Shown one piece after another: positions 1 through 11,000 of a stretch of DNA of 64,000 nt (its first letter is position 1; every line of letters begins with the position of its first letter). This stretch comes from Cristatella mucedo. Lineage: Eukaryota; Bryozoa; Phylactolaemata; Cristatellidae. Location of the stretch: assembly GCA_009760855.2 (NCBI GenBank), contig WPIO01000003.1:11832001-11896000 (forward strand), written 5' to 3'. The notes beneath the pieces were generated by a model that was not told the origin of the DNA, did no database searches, and was given only the letters and a program-made list of their open reading frames with translations. The translations under genes and the position numbers were made by a program.

Positions 1-1604
1 TCGTGATTTTAGATGGCTCTGAGCACTGGCAGGCAATACCACGTAACAAGATGTCTAGCAATAACCAAACCTCAATGGTATCCACATAAGTCAAGAGGAT
101 TTTGACCTCTACTGTGCATCTAATTGAGTCTTTATTCAGAAGACAATCGAAGTGACGGGGCATCGTCGTATTACCGAAAACGACCTAACGGACGGACGAC
201 TCGACCACCTGGATCGAAGGTGACGCCCAACAGTCGAGCTGCATACTACGTGGGCAGAACTCGCTTCAAAATCCCCCCCCGAGCTGAGTTCGAGCCGAGT
301 CCATTATCGACTTCTGCTTATGGCGGGGTATCTGATCTGGAAGTATCCGAGCACCGCCCGCCTCCTTCCCTCGGAATTTCTAATGGGACGAGTCTCTTAT
401 TATCTACCACCATACAGCACTGCAGGGCCTCAGTGCAACAGCCGTTCACAGTCATCTGTGGTATTGCCTCTGCTCAGGGTACTTGGGATTGTTCTCCGCT
501 GTGCGAAAGCATTTTTCTCCAGTTCTACTCAACTCATTCCCGCTCGTCTCTAGTGCGGCTGGCGGTATTTCGAGGCGGAGCTTTCACTTTTCAATAATTT
601 TCCACCCAAGGTCTGTCGGGGATCTCGACCTCTTGCCAGGCCAAACCTGTTAATGCACAGAATTTCTGCGATCGGAGATCGCAAGGATGCATCCAAAGGG
701 GTCGAACGCTGCGTCCACCACGTCGACATCGTATTGGTTTACAGCATCAAATCTAAGACTTTCAGCAAGCTGCCGAACCAGAAGATCGCACTAAATTGGC
801 ACGCGCTGCTGTACACACTGGCCGCGTCTGTTCCAGGGGCCGTCGATTGGCAAGTCACGATACAATGCAAAACTCGTAGCAGGCATATCACGATGCAATG
901 CTATACTCGTAGCTCCGGTATGGTGAGGAATTACCCTCCACGGTTGCTGCTTAGCGATGTTTATCTAAGTACCGTTGTGGACCTAACTTGCTCAACGTGG
1001 GAAGTCGAACACCTGATCCGCTCACGGACGCACTGGTGCTACCGACAGCAAAACAAATCGGCTAGAGAATGGTGGCTAAATCAGACAGCAGAATGAACCA
1101 ATGACCCACCGGGCTTGGCCGAAATGAGTATCAGGCAATCGACAGACATAGGTACCTAACATCCTAAGCTTCGTCTATGCTCCCTTTGTGGGTTAGCTTT
1201 ATCCGAACAAACCTGCCATTTCAATTTGTTGGTAAACGACTATTGAGCATTCTGCCACAGGCTTCATAAAATCGTGACATTTTTTGAATGCAGTCCCTTC
1301 AGAAGCGTTGTAAAATCTCGGTTTTCTAATCGCGATGGCGTGCTTAAAATTCGTTCAGGACTTTCTACATCCCTTAGCTATCAAAGATTGGAGGACTGGT
1401 CAGGGGAGCCAAGGGCTCCAAAATTCGAACTGTTTCGGAGGTAAAAACATTCAAGGCTCCTAGTTAACAAGACCTGCCTGTAAATTGTGAACATGAGCCA
1501 GCAAGGTGGCATTGCACCTATGAGATATATACGAGTGTCAGTAGCTGTATAAGGCTGCAGGAGCACCCTACAGCCAAAACCAGGAAAGTTATTATTTAAA
1601 CTAT
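1..1604. other. unassigned region with two open frames
   Basis: Two plus-strand frames are open (124-597 and 653-1096), but neither matches a family I recognise, and both lack visible splice or domain support. The DNA is not simple repeat. It could be part of an unrecognised mobile element. From 1100 to 1600 I see nothing. Confidence 0.3.
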
Positions 1605-2380
1605 TTTCAGCTTCATAACATTGCTAAAATTCGGGTTGTTTAGATAAGGATACCGCGTCCAAGTTGGTCCATGCATTCGTGACATCCCGTCTCGACTTCT
1701 GCAACTCACTGCTCGCTGGCCTACCGTCATGTGCAATCAGGCGATTACAGCTGGTGCAAAACTCCGCAGCTAGGCTTGTCTGTCGTGAGCATCGCAGTAG
1801 CCACATCACAACACTTCTCGCCGACCTGCAGTGGCTACCAGTCAATCAACGGATCGACTTCAAGGTTTTGTCGCTCACTTTTAGGTCCCTTCATTCTATG
1901 GCTCCAGCCTATCTCTCAGATATTCTACCCCGTCAGGCCAAGCATCGTACCTACCGCTTTTCGGAATCCAACAGTCTACAAGTACCTCGTACAAACCTCA
2001 AATCCTTTGGAGGCCGTGCATGTAGTTCGTATGCTCCCAAAGCCTGGAACTCCTTCCCGACTTGCGTCAGAACATCCCCTGACGTGACCACACTTAAGAA
2101 GAACTTAAAAACACACCTATTTAGGACAGCATTTAGTGGGCCCCTGTGATTCGTCCTTGATGTGCTTATGCGTGGTGACACTGTGCATGCTGCCACTAAC
2201 CACATTTGCATGCTGACCCTGTGCATGTCACCCCTAACCATATTATTCATTTTGTTTGTTTTCCGAGCATGATTTTACTTACCATTCAATTGCATTTCCC
2301 TTTGCAGCAAATGTAAAGCGCCTAGAAAGAGATTAAGTTCTCTGAGGGCGCTTTATCAAGTGCATTATTATTATTATTAT
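1605..2380 (+). mobile_element. L2/CR1-like LINE, 5'-truncated, 3' end with (ATT)n tail
   Basis: Encodes the C-terminal part of a non-LTR reverse transcriptase in one open frame (1664-2149), with HAFVTSRLDFCNSLLAGLPS and LQWLPVNQRIDFKVLSLTFR. Then comes the family 3' UTR, ending in a short hairpin-like segment (aagcgcctagaaagagatta...gggcgcttta) and (ATT)n. The open frame suggests a relatively young copy. Confidence 0.88.
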
Positions 2381-4117
2381 AACCAGGAGCGCAGAACAAA
2401 TCATCTGTGCCGTAAACGGCACGTCCGCCTTCTTTATTGCTTTGAAAGGACGACGAAATCGGCTAATTCAGCATTCAACGAAGATACCTGCTGACGAGCA
2501 TAAGCCGGAGGAACCGTATGGCGCGGCTGGTGGCGAACGCAATTGCCGAGGTTTTAATTGACCAGTGAGGCGTCGAAACCTGACAGTAGGGAAATGCCCA
2601 AGCTTTCAATGCTTGCTGGCATATGTGGCTGCAAAGGCAGGACAAAGCTAAATTTTATTGAGTACGGCAACGTTAGTCGCCGAGACCAGAGTAGCGCGGT
2701 TTGAGATGGCCAGTGCTGAGCCGTCCGCGACGACTGACCCTTTGCTTGCCAGCTACTACTCTTGAATGCGAAGCCAGAAAGAAGTAGGACGCCAGAAGGA
2801 AACACGACGGACGGAGGTCAAACTTACCGTTTAAACTTCCTGCAATAAGAAGGACCGAGGAGAAACCGATCGTGTAAACGTCGTACACCCCAGACTAGCC
2901 ATAGCCAGCCTCCTCCTGACTGACGCACTGCAGAAAACTGCAGGCATGCACCGGTAGCTGCACCGGAGGCAGCTCACTTCTGTCTCTGCTGGCGAAGAGT
3001 TATCTTCTTCGCGACAGCTACGCTATATGGCCAGCTAGTGCTAGGTGCGCATGGTTGAAAAGAAAACCTCTGGGGAATGTCGCGGGTGCACGTCGTGGGC
3101 ACTCTCGATGCTTGACTCTTCCGGTTGGAATTAGGACACGCTAGAACGCATAAAGGGATTAAGATTGCACGAATATCAAATTAAATTACATAAAATGTAT
3201 TTTTACCTCTTTTGCGGCTTTTTGAACTAGGGTCAAATTACTCATATGGGTGCTGCTGCGGCTGCCCAAATCACAGCATTTAATTTTCTCGCTGTTGCGG
3301 TGGCTCGCCTGTACTCTGAGGTGAGTGCTGATTTACCTGCAGCAGATGCGCTACCGGAAAATGTGACTGCCACCGTAGACCAGAGTATTCATGCAGACTG
3401 AATTCCACGCTGTGTGGTTCCATGTTATTAGCTAATGCTTGCAAATTGCGCGGGCCTAATTGGACCCCGGAAGTGTAAGCCGGCACCTGTTAGTCTGTGC
3501 CGGTTGGTATTTGAGCCTTGTGGATAACCCCCGTAGTAGAGCGAGTTGTAGATTTGCAGCTGATAATCACCTCGACAACGAAAATTCGGTCGGCCACTAA
3601 TGGGATGTGCCAAGAAGCGAAGCTGATGCAGAACGAAGCCAGAAAGGCTTGGTAGCACTTTGAAGAACGCTTACAAAATGCTGTTCTGCAAGTTAAAATT
3701 GAGACTTTTTTATTCCCATTTTCCCCAGAGGTAGTTAAAATCTCTTGCGGACATAGCATCTTCTTTCTAACGTCCACCTTGAATTTCCCGATTCAGGCTT
3801 TCTGTGTAAACCTCCGTCTGATTCTTTGCTTTAATATATATATATTTTTTGACCTAAGGCCACGTGCAGTGTCTGCTGGCTAATTATCGATGTTGATCCT
3901 AAATATGTCAGATATTTCAGTTACTCGGAGGCCTTAATTTCTGACTGTGTCTAATTCAAGGTCACGAATATAGGTAGCACCGAACATCTTGGATAACATT
4001 CTGAATACGCTTATTTTTTTATTTTTTTTGCAGTTGCAGCCTTTATCCACTTTTACATATTTATTTTCAAATGCCATTCGCGATGTACTGCTTAATAATA
4101 ATAATAATAATAATTAG
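2381..4117. other. unassigned repeat-rich spacer
   Basis: No gene seen. Around 2845-2885 is a segment (aaaccgatcgtgtaaa) shared with the TIR of the MITE-like element at 13764-14111. Short AT runs lie at 3834-3846, and (AAT)n at 4093-4116 precedes the next LINE copy. Confidence 0.4.
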
Positions 4118-4741
4118 CTGATGCAAAACTCTGCAGCTAGGCTTGTCTGTCGTGAACGGCAGTATCCCACTGCATCTCGCCGACCTGCACTGGCTACCAA
4201 CCAGTCAAGCACCGGATCGACTTCAAGGTTTTGTTGCTCACTTTTAGGTCACCTCATTCTTTGGCTCCAGCCTATCTCTCAGGTCTACTCCCCACCAGGC
4301 CAAGCATCGTACCACCCGCTTTTCGGAATCCAACAGTTTACCAATACCTCGTACAAATCTCAAATCCTTTGGAGACCGCGCATTTAGCTCGTATGCTCCC
4401 AAAGCTTGGAACTCCCTCCCGACTTGCGTCAGAACATCCCCTGACTTGACCAAATTTAAAAAGAACTTAAAAACACACCTATTTAGGACAGCATTTAGTG
4501 GGTCCCTGTGATTCATCCTTCATGTGCTTATGCTTGCTGAGACTGTGCATGCTGCCACTAACCACATTTGCATGCTTACCCTGTGCATGGCACCCCTAAC
4601 CACGTCATTCTTGTTGTTTATCAAGCATGATACCACTCACCATTCGATCGTGTTTCCTTTGCAGCAAATGTAAAGCCTCAGAAAGAGATTGAATTATCTG
4701 AGGTTGCTGTATCAAGTGTATAATAATAATGAGAATAATAT
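4118..4741 (+). mobile_element. L2/CR1-like LINE fragment (3' part)
   Basis: Same family as 1605-2380, starting at the QNSAARLVCRE segment and carrying frameshifts (two overlapping frames at 4121-4387 and 4231-4449). It ends in the family tail plus (ATA/AAT)n at 4721-4741. Confidence 0.83.
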
Positions 4742-4830
4742 ATTTGATATGATGCCTTCAGAGAACTCAATCTTTGTCTAGGCACTACATTTGCTGCAAA
4801 GGAAACACGATCGAATGGTTAGTGGTAGAG
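4742..4830 (-). mobile_element. LINE 3' tail, inverted to its neighbour
   Basis: Minus-strand copy of the family tail (reverse of tctgaaggcatcat...gaaagagattgagt). With 4118-4741 it forms a tail-to-tail inverted pair joined at an AT-rich junction. Confidence 0.72.
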
Positions 4831-4978
4831 CTTAGTCACTGACAAGTCACGAATTCAATGAATCTCCGTGCTGCTAAATGCATTGGAGCTGACTTCGTGG
4901 TGCACTTTTTGTCATGTATGGGACTTTGCCTGTTTTTGACGTGACTGGTGCCATTTTGGAGAAACGGGAGTTTCTTAC

Positions 4979-4981
<3 letters not shown>

Positions 4982-5059
<78 letters not shown>
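4982..5059. repeat. (TA)n microsatellite, about 78 bp
   Basis: Near-pure TA dinucleotide run, interrupted once by ctata near 5019. Confidence 0.95.
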
Positions 5060-5062
<3 letters not shown>

Positions 5063-6005
5063 AACACTTTGCTTCTTTACTACTCCTTTACGACCCATAT
5101 CGTTTTAGCAGAGTTATCAGTGCTTGTCATATAATCCTAATAGCCTGTTTGTTTTACCCCCTAAGGAACTCAAATCTCTATCCAGGTGCTTAAAAATTCC
5201 GTGTGCAAAAGAATCAATATATATAAGTATTAGCGGGATTCACGGTATCAAGCATGCTTAAGGAAACATAAAGACTTGCATGGCCACCAGTTGGTAAGAC
5301 CTCTGGTTAGTAAAGTGCACTGAATCAAGCACACCGGAACAAAAAGGACAAATCACGTGTGCTTAGGGAGAGCTTACCGGAACAGATGCATCTGTAGCTG
5401 AGACTTAAAAGATGCAAAGTCATTGCAGGTAATTATCAATGCCGAAAGCAAGTTTGAGACTTTTGGTGCATACAAGCTGAAGGTATGTCCGGGAATTGGT
5501 CGATTTCAGCTTGCAGAGTGCAGCAGTTGTCCGAGGCTGCTGTCCTCATACCACCACATGCTTCGGTATATCACTATCCAGAACCTGGAAAACGAGTGGC
5601 TTCGTGACTTTGTCGCATTGTCCTAATAAGTACAAGTTTGTATATTCTTACTGCTGTGGCACACTGCCCAGGCAGTGTATCGATCCTTCGACCATTCTCA
5701 CTTGCACAAACAGCTGCCCTGGCATACAGGATATGTTGTCCAACGTCATATCCTGTATTTGTGCATGCCTATGCAGGATTCAGCAGATGTTACATTCGGC
5801 AGAGGTTCTTTAAACGGCAGTCATGAGTGTATTTATGTTTGCTGTAGCATGCTGACCCAAACAAGATACTAGTTTGTATTTGCATGCTTGACATTGTACA
5901 TGTCACTAACCTACGGGTATTGCATTGAGTTGTAAAGCGGCTAAACAGAGTTTACGTTCTCTTAGGACACTATAAAAACGACATGTTATCGTTTTTGCAC
6001 TTAGT
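5060..6005. other. old LINE/SINE debris
   Basis: Near 5155-5195 is a degraded minus-strand copy of the SINE/LINE tail (cctaaggaactcaaatctct). At 5450-5485 is a weak minus-strand LINE match, and 5925-5985 (+) is another decayed tail (agtttacgttctcttaggac). No gene seen. Confidence 0.45.
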
Positions 6006-7101
6006 AATAATAATAATGCACTTGATAAAGCGCCCTCAGAGAACTCAATCTCTTCCTAGGCGCTTAACATTTACTGCAAAGGAAACACGATCGAATGGTG
6101 AGTGGTATCATGCTTGATAAACAAACAACATGAATAACATGGTTAGGGGTGACACGCACAGGGTAAGCATGCAAATGTGGTTAGTGGCAGCATGCACAGT
6201 CTCAGCAAGCATAAGCACATGAAGGATGAATCACAGGGACCCACTAAATGCTGTCCTAAATAGGTGTGTTTTTAAGTTCTTTTTAAATTTGGTCAAGTCA
6301 GGGGATGTTCTGACGCAAGTCGGGAGGGAGTTCCAAGCTTTGGGAGCATACGAGCTAAATGCACAATCTCCAAAAAGGATTTGAGATTTGTACGAGGTAT
6401 TGGTAAACTGTTGGATTCCGAAAAGCGGGTGGTACGATGCTTGGCCTGGTGGGGGAGTAGATCTGAGAGATAGGCTGGAGCCAAAGAATGAAGTGACCTA
6501 AAAGTGAGCGACAAAACCTTGAAGTCGATCCGTTGATTGACTGGTAGCCAGTGCAGGTCGGCAAGAAGTGTTGTGATGTGGCTACTGCGATGCTCACGAC
6601 AGACAAGCCTAGCTGCGGAGTTTTGCACCAGCTGTAATCGCCTGATTGCACATGACGGTAGGCCAGCGAGCAGTGAGTTGCAGAAGTCGAGACGGGATGT
6701 CACGAATGCATGGACCAACTTAGTCGTGGTATCCTTATCTAAACAAGCCCAAATTTTAGCAATGTTACGTACCTGAAAGTAGGCCGATTTGACTGTGGAG
6801 CTGATGTGGTCGTCTAACGAGAGGTCACTTTGGAACATGACAACCTAGATTTCGAGCTGATTCAACAGGAGATCCTGGCAGAGCCAATTTTGAGCGTTAG
6901 CCTTTCCAATTTTTGAATCATACGGGGTTTGCCCATAACTAGTAAGTTAGTTTTAGAAAATTTGCTGCCATCCATGTGCAGATGTCATCAATACATGCAG
7001 CAAGTGTGTTGAGAGAATTCGAGGTGCTCGAAGGCTGGGAGGGATCAAGGCAAAGGTACAACTAAGTGTCATCCGCATAGAAGTGAAAGCCTAGATTGTG
7101 C
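6006..7101 (-). mobile_element. L2/CR1-like LINE, 5'-truncated, includes the RT YADD region
   Basis: The 3' end is at 6006, with (AAT)n. The open frame 6293-6838 carries the RT C-terminus (ISSTVKSAYFQVRNIAKIW, then SRLDFCNSLLAGLP). Upstream, the catalytic HFYADDT motif lies at about 7066-7086, followed by a stop. A one-base insertion (run of A near 6371-6375) and stops show it is dead. Confidence 0.87.
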
Positions 7102-7196
7102 TATGAAAAAGATGGCTAGAGGTGACATGCACAGGGTTAGCATGCAAGTGTGTTAAGTGGCAGCATGCACGGTGTCAGCACGCATAAGCACAACAA
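7102..7196 (-). mobile_element. isolated LINE 3' UTR fragment
   Basis: Minus-strand match to the UTR segment (catgctgccacttaac... and gtgcatgtcacc) seen in the other copies, placed directly beside the 5' truncation point of the 6006-7101 copy. It lacks the usual tail. Confidence 0.6.
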
Positions 7197-7259
7197 TACT
7201 CCTGCTCATCCTGACTGCTGTCAACATTACCACTTATATGCATTGTGGAATGTCCACGG

Positions 7260-7315
7260 CTGTGATGGATCTCTGCAGTAGGGCTGTGATGGATCTCTGC
7301 AGTAGGGCTGTGATG
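7260..7315 (+). repeat. 27-bp tandem duplication
   Basis: The unit ggctgtgatggatctctgca occurs twice in direct succession, followed by a partial third copy. Confidence 0.85.
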
Positions 7316-7785
7316 CACTTCAATTGTTGGCCGTGCGAGCTTAATGAATTCCGTTGGTCTATTCTATGCAACTAGTTGCTACATGCATTCAAATTTTACT
7401 AGTTAATAACAGTGTTGCAATCAGATATGTGCGGCATTCAGAAGAATCCTACAGATACAGATGCTGGCGGCCCGGAAATTGATGCTCACTCATGCCTGTT
7501 GTTTCACCAAGCCTGAACTGAACCATTTTAAGACAATCTGATAAAATCATTGCTAGGGCATGTCTTTCCAGTATCAGGGCCTAAGTGAGGGCATGTTACA
7601 GCTTACTGCCAGTGTGCGGAGAGGTGGCTGAGTGGTGAGTCCTGTTGGTGCTGCTGAGACTGACCGTCCAGAACATCCGCAGTAACAGTTGCTACAGTCG
7701 GCACTCGGTCGCTATTCTACATGTTGACGATCACTGCCGCGCCGAGTACCGAGTATGCACGTAGTACGCGTCTTCTGTTGGCAGT
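7316..7785. other. upstream region of the coactosin-like gene
   Basis: Promoter and 5' UTR are expected here. I see no TATA box or other site clear enough to call. Confidence 0.3.
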
Positions 7786-8051
7786 ATGAGCACCGAGGTC
7801 CGAGCAGTCGACGACTCCTTGCTGAGGGCAGCCTTGCAAGGTGTCCGTGCTGGCACTTCAGCTGGAAAAGAAGCATTCGTCCTTGTTGGGCATCCAGAGG
7901 GCAACCCGAATCTGGTGGACGTCGTTACCGAGGGCTGTGGCCTTGATGAACTGCAGCGATTACTCGTTGACAGTGAAGTGCAGTACGCGCTCGTTCGGGT
8001 TGAAGAGACGATTGATATGAGTACCACCACTAAGTTTGTTTATATCCACTG
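7786..8051 (+). CDS. coactosin-like gene, exon 1
   Basis: Begins MSTEVRAVDDSLLRAAL and ends inside the Trp codon (TG|gtatgt, phase 2). It encodes the first two thirds of ADF-H domain 1, including ALVRVEE and TKFVYIHW. It has no intron at the place where domain 2 has one. Confidence 0.88.
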
Positions 8052-11000
8052 GTATGTGCTGAGCATCACTGTGTATGGTCGCGTGCGGTTTTTGAGGACA
8101 TATTTGTTAGCACAGCTCTGATGCTGCCTCTTGATTGTGTGTTCCTCAGGATTGGCGACCACGTGCCATTTACAAAGAAGGGTCGGTTTGGAGTAGTTCA
8201 TGGCGGTGTGCAGGACCTGTACTTCCGTCCCTATCACTCAGACATTGAAACCAGCTCACGTGACGAGATCAGCGCTGAGAACATTATGAAGAAGGTAAGA
8301 TCGTAGCACAACATAGCAGCTCTGTACTGATCATCTGCCAAGTCCATGTATAGTGCTGCCACGACAAACTTGTTTTACCACGAGGGACTATGGAATGGCT
8401 GCAATCATCCGTATTAAGTAAATATGGATAAATGAGTTATTCATTGATTTATCTGCATACAATTTATTGGAGCTGTACATCAAGGATCTTGCATTAGTCT
8501 GCTCTTCTTTTTATTAATCGCCTTCGAACGTCTTGTGGTATGGTTCATTGGTACCAGTCCTGGACGGCTAACGAAATACTTCTCATTAAAACCTGCTTAC
8601 ACAGAGTACATTTATGTGCACACATACCTACATAGCCCCGCCAGAACCTTATGGTGCCTAGCAAGGCTGCTGCTACTGCTACTGTCTTCTTTTTTTTGTT
8701 CAAATATCAGTGAGCTCTGACCTCTATGACCCCAGTTCTCCGCGAGCTACATGTACGTTTGCTAGTAAATGCATCGTGTATCCATATGCTGGCTCATCAA
8801 GCAGTCATTAGAGTCTTAAAGCATCGACGAGACCAGCTCAGTTAGTGGCCCTGAACTTGACTTGTTACATGCAGTCCGTATGAATATTAGCTTGTAGCAT
8901 TCAGGCTCAGTCAAGTTCTTTTGCTGGTAGATATCAGAGACTAGTGGAATGAAGTCAAAAGTTTTGGATGTGGGAGCTGCTGAAGCCATGCCCAAACGAG
9001 GATTCACCTCTGTGCCATTATCGCAGCCTCCAAAGTCCAAGACTGCTGTCATACCTGTCAGTAGCCAGGGAGCAGTTGTTAAATATGGGAAAGACGTGGT
9101 GGAAGGCATCGCTGCTGTGAAAATCGATGACTTTCCTCAGACCTGGGTGGTGCTTGGTTATACAGACAATGATGTTAACAAGCCTTTGCAGGTATGGCAA
9201 TGCCCTTTGCTGACATGGCAATTGCATCTCTTTTGTCCATTTTTTACTCGTATCACTTACTGTTCACTCTTCATTATGATGGAAATATTGGCATGTAGCG
9301 CTGCTGACTTTTCTATGAAAGAAATGCTGAGTAAAGCAAGTTGTAAGCCAAAGTTTCGAATGTTTGCTCCATTTTTTACGTATGTGAACTATTTCTTACA
9401 TCTGTGCCTTCAGATTGTTGCTTCTGGCTGCGGGCTTGTCCAAGAGATCAAGGAATTTCTTTCGAAGGAAGCTGCTCTTTATGCGTTGTACCGAACGACA
9501 GATATAGTGGATGGTAACACGACTGTCAAGTTTGTATATATTGCCTGGTAAGTTCCAAAAGCTTCTGATGTGGGCTATGCATTTTAACTTGCATAAGTGT
9601 CGGATTTTTTGGTTGCTTATTTGTATCTTTTTTGTATTTTTATTTGTCTTTTGTATGGCTCAAGTTTTTATGGTAATATATTTAAGTTATATATTTGATG
9701 TCTCCTTATTAGCAGATCAGGCTACAATTTTATTTTGCTTGGTCATTCAGTATTTGGGACAGTAGTGTTTCATTTTCTGCTTAGACCTTTCTGAGCAATA
9801 GGTGTGCTTTTTCATAGGGATGCCAGGGCATGCACCGAATGACCAAGACACTGTCGCAGTGCTATTGCAACTTTATTTGTATCGTACTTGTTTTGCCATG
9901 GCATTGTGAAACTGTACGTCATTTGGTCGGCTATAAGGTTTGCAATGGTCGATTCGCCTTGTGCATAATGCTGAGTAGTGGCTCGGCTTACTCTAAGCGA
10001 CTCTGGAACCAATACCTTGCCTTAAGCCTCTTGCTAATCATTATTGTACTGATAATAATTCCCAAGAGCTCCAATTATTTCCTAATCTTTATCGAACCTC
10101 TGAATCCGCTACTCATCATGCCATCATTTCCATTTTCCTGTCCTCATGTATTGCTCAGCAGTGCCGTCCACAACTCCAGATTTGGTGATCATTTTCCCAG
10201 TCTGTTCTAGGTTCTTCATATTGTACCCCACTGTCGCTTCTGCAGTAATGAGATTGCTTGCAACGATTAGAAAATCTTCGTTTTTATGAAGGTAGCACTC
10301 TTCTATCACTCGAGAGCTCGGAGAATCTCATCTTTGGTTTCGGTCATCTGGTCATTTGGTTAAGTGCCATTTACTTACTTTTACAAGCCTCTAAAGCCAT
10401 AATGGTTTAACCACATGGAACCCAGAAGGCTTGCAATTGCACCTGGACAGTCCTGTGGTATTTTCTGCAGCAGGCTGTTAGTGTTTACCCCGATATGCAA
10501 CCCAGTTTTGGAGAGAGGAGATAATTCTGGTGGTTCCAGTGTTAGTACATCAATGATGCAATGCATGCTGAGGCTAATTAGGCTCATTGTATTGTATTTA
10601 GTGAAAAAGAAATTACTGTTACTTCGTAATCGGCTTGTGAAGTTTACAGGAAACACTCAGCCAAACTCGAAAAAAGTAAAGGAGCTTTACTGGGTGTGTG
10701 GATTTTTTGGTCCAGCATTGTTATGTCCTAATGGTTAGCTCACATGCATTACACATAGCGAGTTTGTGCAAGCATTCCTTAGTGTTAGGTATTGCTGCCG
10801 TGACCGAGCAGCTACAGCTACTCCTGCAGTATGTCAATTAGCTCCATTAGTACAAATGTTGAGCGATCAGCCACTGCTCGGCACCCCTCAAGTTAGAAAA
10901 GTGACATTTCAGCTCACCGATACTAAAAAGAGTCTGGTTGCACTTAGCTGAAGGGTGGTTAGTGGTGGAGCATGTCGGATGGTACAATGCCTTTGCGATG

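Noticed and set aside
1664-2149. 161-codon frame as a host gene
   Set aside because: It is the reverse transcriptase C-terminus of a LINE copy, repeated across the window.
7260-7315. CRISPR-like or satellite array
   Set aside because: Only two and a half copies of a 27-bp unit in a eukaryotic context; a simple tandem duplication.
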